NCBI GenBank assembly: GCA_041301185.1 | Contig: JBFYSV010000172.1 | Coordinates: 1 to 21,634 of the forward strand | Length of the DNA stretch: 21,634 bases | Origin: JAQBDA01 sp041301185 | GTDB taxonomy: Bacteria > Chloroflexota > Anaerolineae > Anaerolineales > UBA4823 | Direction: 5' to 3' | Part shown: positions 8,728 to 15,403 of the stretch, piece by piece | How positions within the stretch are numbered: position 1 is the stretch's first letter | Layout of the letters: every line of letters begins with the position of its first letter | The notes under the pieces: model-generated | Databases searched by the model: none | Told to the model about the DNA's origin: nothing | What the model saw: only the letters and a program-made list of their open reading frames with translations | Position numbers and translations under genes: made by a program

Positions 8728-8751
8728 CATTCAGAACATCCGTGCTACACT
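8724..8751 (+). promoter_or_regulatory. recA promoter
   Basis: TTGACA at 8724-8729 and TACACT at 8746-8751 are spaced by 16 bp, with TG one base before the -10. The -35 box overlaps the TGA stop of the M23 gene (8725-8727). The leader to ATG 8806 is about 48 bases and contains AGGAG ten bases before the start. Confidence 0.75.
8734..8745 (+). promoter_or_regulatory. Candidate LexA (SOS) box inside the recA promoter
   Basis: GAAC-ATCC-GTGC lies wholly within the spacer of the recA promoter. It matches the Gram-positive type SOS box GAAC-N4-GTTC at seven of eight fixed positions; the mismatch is G for T in the right half. A LexA of Gram-positive specificity has been described in the Chloroflexota genus Dehalococcoides. 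Binding here is an inference from match and position. Confidence 0.5.
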
Positions 8752-8805
8752 TAGTCAAGTAAAATATCTTACCCATATATAAACCTGACCAGGAGTTCAC
8801 AGATC

Positions 8806-9891
8806 ATGGCCCGAAAAGTACCTACCCCCAGTAGTGAAGAACCATCTGGATCGAAAGGCATTGCACTGGATAAAGCTTTAGGCGATATTACCAAACGCTA
8901 TGGAGATGGCGCGATTATGCGCTTGGGTGAAGCCCACCAGTTGGCTGTCGAGGCGATTCCAACCGGCTCACTCTCCCTGGATATTGCCCTGGGTGTTGGA
9001 GGAATCCCGCGCGGACGGATCACTGAAATCTTCGGTCCTGAATCGTCTGGTAAAACCACGATCTGCCAGCACATCGTCTCAGAATCACAAAGAATAGGCG
9101 GTACCTGCGCCTACGTGGATATGGAACACGCCCTGGACCCGTCCTACGCAGCGCGCTGCGGGGTAGATATAGATAATTTGCTCATTTCACAACCCGATAC
9201 CGGCGAGCAAGCCCTTGAAATTACGGAGACCTTAGTCCGCTCTGGCGCGGTCGATCTGATTGTTATTGATTCCGTCGCCGCCCTGGTACCCCGCGCTGAA
9301 ATCGAAGGCGATATGGGCGATTCGCCAATGGGCATGCAAGCCAGATTGATGTCTCAGGCGCTGCGCAAGCTCTCGGGGGCCATCAAGCAAACCAATACTG
9401 CAGTTGTATTTACCAATCAGCTACGCCAGAAAATCGGAGTGATGTTTGGCAATCCTGAAACCACCACCGGCGGTATGGCTTTGAAGTTCTACGCCTCGGT
9501 ACGCCTGGACGTGCGCCGCATCCAGTCCATCAAGCTGGGCTCGGAGATTATCGGTAACCGCACACGGGTACGAGTGGTGAAGAACAAAGTGGCACCCCCC
9601 TTCCGCACAGCTGAGTTTGATATCATGTATAACGAAGGCATATCCAAGAGCGGTGACCTGATTGATCTGGCAACCCAATTAGAGATCATCAGCAAGCGCG
9701 GCTCATTCTACTCCTATGGTGATATCCGCCTGGGGCAAGGGCGCGAGAACGCCAAGGATTTCCTCAGGCAGAATCGCGATCTATCAGACGAGATCGAGCT
9801 CGCCATCCGCGAGCAGGCACTCAGCGGGGCGCTTCCCCTACCATTTGGTAGCGAAGGCGATGAACCTGGTTCGGATGATACCGAATCCTAA
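8806..9891 (+). CDS. recA: Recombinase RecA
   Basis: This 361-residue protein is a full-length RecA, the ATP-dependent strand-exchange protein that also triggers LexA self-cleavage in the SOS response. Walker A is GPESSGKT at 77-84, the catalytic Glu lies in VDMEHALD (E107), and Walker B is LIVIDS at 151-156. DNA-binding loop L1 is around 165-180 (EGDMGDSPMG) and loop L2 around 203-222 (FTNQLRQKIG through NPETTTGG). The C-terminus is acidic (EGDEPGSDDTES), as in most RecAs. There is no intein. AGGAG lies ten bases upstream of the ATG. The gene is followed after 24 bp by an NBR1-domain lipoprotein gene on the same strand; recX is not visible nearby. Confidence 0.98.
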   Translation: MARKVPTPSSEEPSGSKGIALDKALGDITKRYGDGAIMRLGEAHQLAVEAIPTGSLSLDIALGVGGIPRGRITEIFGPESSGKTTICQHIVSESQRIGGTCAYVDMEHALDPSYAARCGVDIDNLLISQPDTGEQALEITETLVRSGAVDLIVIDSVAALVPRAEIEGDMGDSPMGMQARLMSQALRKLSGAIKQTNTAVVFTNQLRQKIGVMFGNPETTTGGMALKFYASVRLDVRRIQSIKLGSEIIGNRTRVRVVKNKVAPPFRTAEFDIMYNEGISKSGDLIDLATQLEIISKRGSFYSYGDIRLGQGRENAKDFLRQNRDLSDEIELAIREQALSGALPLPFGSEGDEPGSDDTES

Positions 9892-9915
9892 AACCAGTCT
9901 TGCAAACACATTCTT

Positions 9916-10488
9916 ATGTCAATGTCCTCCAGCCCTGTCAGGCGATGTACCAAGGTAGTCGTATGGGGATTGTGGCTATGCCTTACAATTTCCGCCTGTT
10001 CAGGGCTGGGGCTTGAGCTCCCCGCTAAGCAGCCCGAAGCGCCTCTCTACCGCCCTCCAACTCTGGCAGCTACGCCACCTCCATCCCTCTCTCCTTCGCC
10101 GATCGAACAGGTTGTTACTACCCCCACCTCGATTCCATCTTCACCAACACCTGCCTGTACAGATAACCTCACTTACCTTGAAGATCAAACGATCCTCGAC
10201 GGAAGCATTGTCCAGGCGGGAGAAGTAATGGATAAGCGCTGGTTGGTGGAAAACAGCGGCACCTGCAACTGGAACAGCAGCTACCGATTAAAGCTAATGG
10301 TTGGTCCCGCGATGGGAATAGATGCAGAACAAGCCCTCTATCCTGGGCGGAGCGGCACACAGGTGTCGCTCCGATTGGTTTTCACCGCTCCGGATGAACC
10401 AGGGGCCTATCGAAGCGCCTGGCAAGCGTACAATCACCTAAACGAAGCCTTTGGTGACCCCATTTTCATTGACATCATCGTTCAGTGA
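9916..10488 (+). CDS. Lipoprotein with NBR1-type Ig-like domain
   Basis: This 190-residue predicted lipoprotein has a basic N-terminus, a hydrophobic stretch and lipobox ISAC with Cys28. A Pro/Ser/Thr-rich linker covers about residues 36-80. The rest (about 85-190) resembles the Ig-like domain first named in NBR1 (next to BRCA1). The visible features are KRWLVENSGTCNW near 106-118, a run of alternating beta residues, TAPDEPGAYRSAWQ near 156-169, then FGDPIFIDIIV at the end. In bacteria such domains occur in surface proteins, often in Chloroflexota, but the ligand is unknown. Two ATG codons, 9916 and 9922, could start it, and neither has a Shine-Dalgarno. It lies 24 bp after recA and converges with lspA. 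Confidence 0.8.
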   Translation: MSMSSSPVRRCTKVVVWGLWLCLTISACSGLGLELPAKQPEAPLYRPPTLAATPPPSLSPSPIEQVVTTPTSIPSSPTPACTDNLTYLEDQTILDGSIVQAGEVMDKRWLVENSGTCNWNSSYRLKLMVGPAMGIDAEQALYPGRSGTQVSLRLVFTAPDEPGAYRSAWQAYNHLNEAFGDPIFIDIIVQ

Positions 10489-10509
10489 CCGGGATACCTA
10501 AAACGAGCA

Positions 10510-11034
10510 TCACTCTTCCTTCTGTAACTGGCTCATGGTTTTTTTATCGCGTTGATCGAATATCAAGCTGAATGCCAGAATCGCCCCCCCGATGAATATC
10601 GCAATATCTGCCAGGTTAAATACCGGCAGCAGGTTTACCAGAAAGATATCAGTAACATAGCCCACAGCAAGCCTATCGATTAAATTTCCAATTGCACCTC
10701 CCAGGATTAAGCCTAAACCCAGCCCTACCACGCGAATATCCCTGTGGCGAATTAGGCTGGGGTAAAGGAAAATTATTAAAATACAGATAATTTCACTCAA
10801 GGCGATAAACAAACCATTCGTTCCCTGCAAGAATCCGAGGGTCATCCCGGTATTCCAGGTATGGACGACTACCGCAATATCGCTGATGGCCTCCCAAGGC
10901 ATCCAGCTCTCCCCCACGCCTAATTCCGAGCGGACCAATATCTTCGTCACCTGATCGAAAACGATCACGATCCCAGCCACCAGGAATAGATAAACATACC
11001 CCCACAGATATCGTTCGTTTTCATTGGATGCCAT
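10510..11034 (-). CDS. lspA: Lipoprotein signal peptidase (signal peptidase II)
   Basis: This 174-residue membrane aspartyl protease cleaves prolipoprotein signal peptides before the lipid-modified Cys. Four hydrophobic segments fit the LspA topology. Conserved landmarks are DQVTK at 27-31, NTGMTLGFL at 61-69, GNLIDR at 116-121 with catalytic Asp120, and FNLAD at 139-143 with the second catalytic Asp143. The C-terminus is charged (DQRDKK...QLQKEE). It is convergent with the NBR1-domain lipoprotein, 21 bp between stops, and the window encodes at least three of its likely substrates. The region before the ATG has only a weak GAGG 12 bases away. A TATAAT box lies at 11107-11112 on this strand. 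Confidence 0.95.
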   Translation of the reverse strand: MASNENERYLWGYVYLFLVAGIVIVFDQVTKILVRSELGVGESWMPWEAISDIAVVVHTWNTGMTLGFLQGTNGLFIALSEIICILIIFLYPSLIRHRDIRVVGLGLGLILGGAIGNLIDRLAVGYVTDIFLVNLLPVFNLADIAIFIGGAILAFSLIFDQRDKKTMSQLQKEE

Positions 11035-11090
11035 GCAGAGTACCTGCCTCAGCCCAAAAACAGCCGATTATCTATCTCTCGAACCGGATC

Positions 11091-11112
11091 CTCATCGGAT
11101 GAGAAAATTATA
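11091..11112 (-). promoter_or_regulatory. Candidate lspA promoter -10 box and adjacent palindrome
   Basis: On the minus strand TATAAT (11107-11112) is a perfect -10 box, about 70 bases upstream of the lspA ATG. No good -35 hexamer is visible. Where transcription should begin lies a 13-base palindrome, CTCATCCGATGAG (11091-11103). This could be an operator, but it is short enough to be chance. Confidence 0.35.
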
Positions 11113-11125
11113 ACAAAAGCCATGT

Positions 11126-11169
11126 AAGAAAAGCTGGAACTCTCTGTCATATCACAGAAAGCCCCAGCT
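11126..11169 (-). terminator. Intrinsic terminator of the small secreted protein gene
   Basis: Read on the minus strand, AGCTGGGGCTTTCTGT pairs with ACAGAGAGTTCCAGCT across a six-base loop. This is a 16-bp stem that includes three G-U pairs, followed at once by TTTTCTT. It lies 52 bp after the stop of the gene ending at 11221 and upstream of lspA, so the two minus-strand genes should be separate transcription units. Confidence 0.85.
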
Positions 11170-11220
11170 AAATATTTTGAAATCAAGCGATTCTGATTCG
11201 ACTGCGGTTTATCGATAGAT

Positions 11221-11610
11221 CTAGTAATCGAATCTCCAATCAGCAGCGCCCGGCGGGCGATTCCAGTTGGGTTTCTCCATCGTGGGCTCACCCAGGTATT
11301 TCGGCGCGCTGGTATCTCCCCAGGATGCACATGGAGTGAAGTTTAATTTCAAATTATGGTTCAGGTTCATCGTGCCCGACGTGGTCTTGCCGCAGGCGGT
11401 AACAACCCCGGTATAGTCATCTCTAGCAATCGTGAACTTACCCGTTGTCCCCGGTTTCACCACCAGGTATGAGTAGGGATACTCCATGCTGATAATTACG
11501 TTCCCATCGGTTTTGTTCTTCACAGTCAGGGTCGCAGGAAATGGATTTGCTGCCATGATGATACCGAGGACCAAAAGCAGCGCCAGTATAGCCAAAACTG
11601 TCTTATTCAT
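11221..11610 (-). CDS. Small secreted protein of unknown function
   Basis: This 129-residue protein begins with a typical signal sequence: MNK, then a long hydrophobic run to about residue 20. Cleavage is likely after one of the alanines near 20-26, with no lipobox Cys. The mature part of about 105 residues looks like a single beta domain (TLTVKNKTDGNVIISMEY, YLVVKPGTTGKFTIARDD). It has two cysteines, C73 and C94, that could form a disulfide, and an aromatic/proline-rich end. I do not recognise the family. It has a consensus promoter 17 bp spaced, an AGGAGGGT ribosome-binding site and a strong terminator, so it is an independent and probably well-expressed gene. Confidence 0.8.
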   Translation of the reverse strand: MNKTVLAILALLLVLGIIMAANPFPATLTVKNKTDGNVIISMEYPYSYLVVKPGTTGKFTIARDDYTGVVTACGKTTSGTMNLNHNLKLNFTPCASWGDTSAPKYLGEPTMEKPNWNRPPGAADWRFDY

Positions 11611-11617
11611 TTGAATT

Positions 11618-11625
11618 ACCCTCCT
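11618..11625 (-). promoter_or_regulatory. Strong ribosome-binding site of the small secreted protein gene
   Basis: AGGAGGGT on the minus strand ends seven bases before the ATG at 11610. It is one of the best Shine-Dalgarno matches in the window and fixes this start codon. Confidence 0.8.
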
Positions 11626-11751
11626 AAAGAGATGGTTCGATTGCCAATACTGATTGACGATATGAGACTTACCTCGTCAGAAGATATACAGGTGTTTTGG
11701 TTTTCCCTCCTCCCAGCGTGAATTGATCCTTCACAAATTTACGCTTCACTT

Positions 11752-11780
11752 ATTATAGCCAGGGTTATCTCCAGAGTCAA
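11752..11780 (-). promoter_or_regulatory. Promoter of the small secreted protein gene
   Basis: On the minus strand TTGACT (11775-11780) and TATAAT (11752-11757) are separated by exactly 17 bp. Transcription should start near 11745, giving a leader of about 134 bases, long for this window. Inside the leader a small stem, GTGAA with TTCAC, can form. No known riboswitch pattern was recognised. Confidence 0.8.
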
Positions 11781-11817
11781 ATTAAAATATATTGCGAAAT
11801 CCGGGAAAAATGATTTT

Positions 11818-11857
11818 GGGGCTGCTTTGGGTGATAAAGATACCCATGAACAGCCCC
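11818..11857 (-). terminator. Probable terminator of the mtnA-kinase-sahH operon
   Basis: A 7-bp GC-rich stem (GGGGCTG with CAGCCCC) encloses a second 5-bp stem (TGGGT with ACCCA). It begins 44 bp after the sahH stop on the minus strand. The T-run (ATTTTT) does not follow directly but comes seven bases later, so it is an imperfect intrinsic terminator. Confidence 0.5.
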
Positions 11858-11901
11858 ATGATTACTCAATCTAATCTTAATTCAAGTCAATATGGCCTGG
11901 C

Positions 11902-13161
11902 TTAAGTGCCTTCTTCCCATGAGTTCAAGTACTTGAGCTGTTCATCTGTAAGTACATCGATCTTGATCCCCATAGCATCCAGCTTCAAACGGGCAATCTC
12001 CTGGTCGATTTCTTCTGGAACGCCATACACCTTATTTTCCAGCTTGTCGCCATGTTTTGCCATGTACTCTGCAGCCATGGCCTGGTTGGCAAATGACATA
12101 TCCATCACACTCGCCGGGTGTCCTTCGGCTGCCGCCAGATTGATCAGGCGTCCCTCTCCCAATAGATTAATCTGCCTTCCATCTTTGAGATGATACTGTT
12201 CGACCTGCGGCCGCACCTGGCGCTTCTCAACAGACATCCTCTCCAAAGCGGGTATATTAATTTCGACATTAAAATGACCCGAATTTGCTACGATAGCCCC
12301 ATCTTTCATTACCTCGAAATGTTGCCTGTCGATGACGTTTAGATCACCGGTGACGGTACAGAAAATATCACCAATAAATACTGCCTCAGCCATTGGCATC
12401 ACCCGGAAACCATCCATTACCGCCTCTAAGGCGGGTAACGGTTGGATTTCCGTGACAATGACGTTGGCTCCCATGCCTCGGGCACGCATTGCCAGTCCAC
12501 GACCGCACCAACCATAACCAGCCACAACAAATGTTTTCCCAGCCAGGAGGATGTTGGTTGCCCGGACGATTCCATCAATAGTCGACTGACCGGTTCCATA
12601 GCGGTTATCAAATAAATGCTTGGTCATCGCATCATTGACTGCAATTACCGGGAACGCCAGAGCACCGTCTGCTGCCATAGCGCGTAACCGAATCACGCCG
12701 GTAGTCGTCTCCTCGGTACCACCCAGCATGTAATCCAGCAAGTCGCGCCGTTCCTTGTGCAAAGTGCTCACCAGGTCTGCGCCGTCATCCATGGTCATAT
12801 GGGGTTGATGGTCAAGGGCGGCATTAATATGCTTGTAGTACGTGACGTGATCTTCCCCTTTAATGGCATAAACCGGTATCTCAAAATGAGTCACCAACGA
12901 GGCCGCTACTTCATCCTGAGTTGAGAGTGGATTAGAGGCGGTCAGGACCACATCTGCGCCTCCAATGTGCAAGGTGTGGATCAGGTTCGCCGTCTCGGTT
13001 GTCACATGCAAGCACGCAGACAGGCGTAAACCTTTTAATGGACGTTCTTTGGCAAAACGCTCCCGGATCAATCGCAGCACGGGCATCTCGCGCTCTGCCC
13101 ACTCAATTTTACGCCGCCCACCTTCAGCAAGCTTAATATCCTTAACATCGTAATTTTCCAT
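11902..13161 (-). CDS. ahcY: Adenosylhomocysteinase (S-adenosyl-L-homocysteine hydrolase)
   Basis: This cytoplasmic NAD-dependent enzyme reversibly splits S-adenosylhomocysteine into adenosine and homocysteine. The 419-residue form lacks the insertion of the long bacterial/eukaryotic type and resembles the archaeal/thermophile form. Visible features are TASNPLSTQDEVAASL at 74-89, MDDGADL at 124-130, EETTTG at 150-155, Lys181 and Asp185 in NDAMTKHLFDNRYGTGQS, the Rossmann loop GYGWCGRG at 215-222, SGHFNVE at 294-300 and EGHP at 346-349. The start is ATG 13161, supported by GGAG six bases upstream; an in-frame TTG four codons earlier overlaps that site and is unlikely. It is the last gene of a minus-strand group with a PfkB kinase and mtnA, 62 bp after the kinase. 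Confidence 0.97.
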   Translation of the reverse strand: MENYDVKDIKLAEGGRRKIEWAEREMPVLRLIRERFAKERPLKGLRLSACLHVTTETANLIHTLHIGGADVVLTASNPLSTQDEVAASLVTHFEIPVYAIKGEDHVTYYKHINAALDHQPHMTMDDGADLVSTLHKERRDLLDYMLGGTEETTTGVIRLRAMAADGALAFPVIAVNDAMTKHLFDNRYGTGQSTIDGIVRATNILLAGKTFVVAGYGWCGRGLAMRARGMGANVIVTEIQPLPALEAVMDGFRVMPMAEAVFIGDIFCTVTGDLNVIDRQHFEVMKDGAIVANSGHFNVEINIPALERMSVEKRQVRPQVEQYHLKDGRQINLLGEGRLINLAAAEGHPASVMDMSFANQAMAAEYMAKHGDKLENKVYGVPEEIDQEIARLKLDAMGIKIDVLTDEQLKYLNSWEEGT

Positions 13162-13167
13162 TGCTAA

Positions 13168-13171
13168 CTCC
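13168..13171 (-). promoter_or_regulatory. Ribosome-binding site deciding the sahH start
   Basis: GGAG on the minus strand lies six bases before ATG 13161. An alternative TTG start four codons upstream would overlap this site, so the shorter protein is preferred. Confidence 0.6.
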
Positions 13172-13223
13172 AATCCGTGAGATAAAGTCTGGTAGTATTT
13201 CTAACTCATGTTTATTAAACAAC

Positions 13224-14204
13224 TCAAGCGCCTGACCTGTTCTCCCCTTCCAGCAGAACATCCAATCTACCCTCGTCATCATAGCTCCGCCGGTAACGCG
13301 CTATAAAGTCTGCAGGTGTGTAAGAGTGGCCTTGTGGACCTTGCTGCTCGAGGCAATAGGTTGCAGCCAGCGAACCGACTTGGCCGCAGGTACCTAGGTC
13401 AAGCCCCCGGCCATATGCTGTCAGAAATCCACCTCGAAAGGCATCACCGACACCCGTTGGGTCAGCGATCTTATCCGGCTGCACAACAGGGATTTGTATC
13501 TCTTGACCCTCGGTATAGATCGTTGCTCCCTTCTCCCCCCGGGTGACAACCATGAATTTAACAAATTCCAACATATCACCTGGCGACATACCTGTCATTT
13601 TTTGGATCAGAGCAAACTCATAATCATTCACAAACAGGGCGTGCGCCCCCTCGATCCCTTTATTAAGCTGGGCAGCATCCAGCCGGACGATTTGCTGGCT
13701 GGGATCATACAGGTAAGGGATACTCATCTCATAGCATTCATCCACATACCGGATCATTGCCCCAGGGTCATTCGGGGAAATTGTCAGGAAATCGGGTGGG
13801 TCATCATCCAGATCATGTAAAGAGAGCTGCGATGCAAAAGCCATTGCGCCCGGATAGAAACTGGCTATCTGGGCATTTGAGCGATCTGTGTTGGCAAAGA
13901 AAGACGCCGTGAAAACTCCAGGGATCACCCGTGCCCAGGTCGTGTCAACCCCATTGTTTTCCAGCCAGGTTCGGTATTCCTCAAAATCTTCTCCTACCGC
14001 CGCGAACAAGCGCGGACGTTCTCCAAGCAGGGCCAGGGTGTAGGCAATATTGGGTGCAGTTCCACCCCGCAAGCGCACCATATTCTCAACCAGGAAGGAT
14101 AAGCTGATTGTCTCGAGTTTATCTGGTAGTATATGATCCCGGAAATAACCCGGAAAGATCATCAAGTAATCGTATGCTACAGAACCGGTTAGAACGATAT
14201 TCAT
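13224..14204 (-). CDS. PfkB-family carbohydrate/nucleoside kinase, probable adenosine kinase
   Basis: This 326-residue ribokinase-fold enzyme has the N-terminal glycine motif RGGTAPNIAYTLALLG near 46-61 and the C-terminal PfkB signature DPTGVGDAFRGGF at 248-260, with the catalytic base Asp254 and the anion-hole glycines. The family includes adenosine, ribo-, fructo- and other kinases, and sequence alone does not fix the substrate. Context favours adenosine: the gene lies between mtnA and sahH, and SahH needs adenosine removed to run toward hydrolysis. Phosphorylation to AMP would do this. The start ATG 14204 overlaps the mtnA stop by four bases (ATGA), so translation is coupled. An alternative is methylthioribose kinase-like activity feeding MtnA, although the usual bacterial MtnK belongs to a different fold. 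Confidence 0.87.
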   Translation of the reverse strand: MNIVLTGSVAYDYLMIFPGYFRDHILPDKLETISLSFLVENMVRLRGGTAPNIAYTLALLGERPRLFAAVGEDFEEYRTWLENNGVDTTWARVIPGVFTASFFANTDRSNAQIASFYPGAMAFASQLSLHDLDDDPPDFLTISPNDPGAMIRYVDECYEMSIPYLYDPSQQIVRLDAAQLNKGIEGAHALFVNDYEFALIQKMTGMSPGDMLEFVKFMVVTRGEKGATIYTEGQEIQIPVVQPDKIADPTGVGDAFRGGFLTAYGRGLDLGTCGQVGSLAATYCLEQQGPQGHSYTPADFIARYRRSYDDEGRLDVLLEGENRSGA

Positions 14205-15244
14205 GAGGTTACCACTCTTCGTAAGTTGACATCAAACGGCGGGTACAAAGCACCTTTTTCGGTGATGATTGCCGAAATCAACCGGTTTGGGGTGATATCA
14301 AAGGCGGGATTACGGGCTCCTGCCCCAGCCGGGGTTACTTTTTGACCGTCAAATTGGATATTAAGAACCTCAGACGGTGGGCGCTCTTCGATTGGAATTA
14401 AATCCCCACTTGCCAGGGAAAGATCAACCGTCGATGTAGGAACAACACAGTATACCGGGATTTGATTATCTCGGGCAGCCAGAGCCAGCATGTATGTGCC
14501 AATTTTGTTGGCAACATCGCCATTGGCTGCCACCCTGTCTGCGCCAAAGAGCACTTTATCTACCTTACCGGTGCTTAAAAAATATCCAGCTGCGTTATCA
14601 GAGATGATCTCATACGGAATACCATATTGCTCCAACTCCCAAGCGGTCAGGCGCGCCCCTTGGAGGCGAGGCCGCGTTTCGTCCACCAATACATGCAGCT
14701 TTTTCCCCATCTCTGCCGCCATGCGAATCACGCCCAGGGCAGTCCCCCAGTCCACAGTCGCTAGGGCGCCGGTATTGCAATGGTGGATAACCGTATCTCC
14801 ATCTTCAAGGAGTGTTGCCCCATGGAGAGCCATTTGTTTGTTAATGGCTATATCCTCATCCGCAATCCGCTGGGCTTCCCGGGATACTGCTCTCCGAAGA
14901 TCAGCCGCACCTCCTGTAACACTTCGCGCTACAGCCTGGACGCGCTTCAGAGCCCAATCCAGATTTACAGCAGTAGGTCGCGCCTGTCGCAGTATTTGGG
15001 CAGCCTGGTCAAGATCACTCAATAACGTGTCTCGGTCTTTTGCGATCGATTGTTGAGCGGCTAGAGCAAGCCCAAAGGCAGCTGTGGCCCCAATAGCAGG
15101 AGCACCACGTACAACCATATCCCGAATCGCAGCCGCCACCTGGCGATAATCGTAATAAGAAATATATTTCAATTCCCCCGGCAGCAGGCGCTGGTCAATC
15201 AAGCGCACCTGGTGGAGATCATCATCCCATTCAACTGTTCTCAT
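14201..15244 (-). CDS. mtnA: S-methyl-5-thioribose-1-phosphate isomerase
   Basis: MtnA converts methylthioribose-1-phosphate to methylthioribulose-1-phosphate in the methionine salvage pathway. The 347-residue protein shows the family landmarks RGAPAIGA at 46-53, HCNTGALAT at 155-163 with catalytic Cys156, DETRPRLQGARLTAWEL at 188-204, GADRVAANGDVANKIGTY at 234-251 with Asp236, and the C-terminal NPAFDITP. ATG 15244 is chosen over an in-frame GTG two codons earlier because the family normally begins with a short MRT/MKT-type N-terminus; neither has a good Shine-Dalgarno. It is the first gene of the minus-strand group, behind a clear promoter and a leader containing a stable hairpin. No mtnP, mtnK or later salvage genes are visible in the window. 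Confidence 0.95.
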   Translation of the reverse strand: MRTVEWDDDLHQVRLIDQRLLPGELKYISYYDYRQVAAAIRDMVVRGAPAIGATAAFGLALAAQQSIAKDRDTLLSDLDQAAQILRQARPTAVNLDWALKRVQAVARSVTGGAADLRRAVSREAQRIADEDIAINKQMALHGATLLEDGDTVIHHCNTGALATVDWGTALGVIRMAAEMGKKLHVLVDETRPRLQGARLTAWELEQYGIPYEIISDNAAGYFLSTGKVDKVLFGADRVAANGDVANKIGTYMLALAARDNQIPVYCVVPTSTVDLSLASGDLIPIEERPPSEVLNIQFDGQKVTPAGAGARNPAFDITPNRLISAIITEKGALYPPFDVNLRRVVTS

Positions 15245-15257
15245 CTGCACTCACATC

Positions 15258-15283
15258 AAAAGACGCCCTCCCGGGAGAGCGTC
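15258..15283 (-). promoter_or_regulatory. Hairpin with T-run in the mtnA leader (possible attenuator)
   Basis: On the minus strand GACGCTCTC pairs with GAGGGCGTC (nine pairs including one G-U) around a CCGG loop, followed directly by TTTT. It sits between the predicted transcription start (about 15296) and the mtnA ATG (15244). The shape is that of a short intrinsic terminator. Placed in a leader, it could attenuate transcription. No known SAM or SAH riboswitch core was recognised. Confidence 0.5.
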
Positions 15284-15302
15284 GTCTTATCGGATCAAGC
15301 TG

Positions 15303-15331
15303 AGTTTAACATGCATATGCCGCTTTGTCAA
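15303..15331 (-). promoter_or_regulatory. Promoter of the mtnA-kinase-sahH operon
   Basis: On the minus strand TTGACA (15326-15331) and TAAACT (15303-15308) are exactly 17 bp apart. Transcription should start near 15296, giving a leader of about 52 bases. It is divergent from the transglycosylase promoter about 60 bp away. Confidence 0.7.
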
Positions 15332-15367
15332 AGGTTCTCCGATAAACGCTTGCACAATAGACCAGCA

Positions 15368-15396
15368 TTGACACACGCCGATGCCTGGGTTATAGT
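15368..15396 (+). promoter_or_regulatory. Promoter of the lytic transglycosylase gene, likely leaderless
   Basis: TTGACA (15368-15373) and TATAGT (15391-15396) are 17 bp apart. The predicted transcription start (six to eight bases after the -10) falls at 15403-15404, on the A of the ATG at 15404. No Shine-Dalgarno is present. Confidence 0.75.
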
Positions 15397-15403
15397 GGCA
15401 GGC

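Noticed and set aside
15245..15300. A SAM or SAH riboswitch upstream of mtnA.
   Set aside because: The leader is only about 52 bases with a single hairpin. No conserved core of a known class was recognised; only an attenuator-like stem is claimed.
15212..15403. N-terminal extension of the transglycosylase by 64 codons.
   Set aside because: It would bury the signal peptide, run through the divergent promoters and overlap mtnA. The promoter and lipoprotein signal both place the start at 15404.
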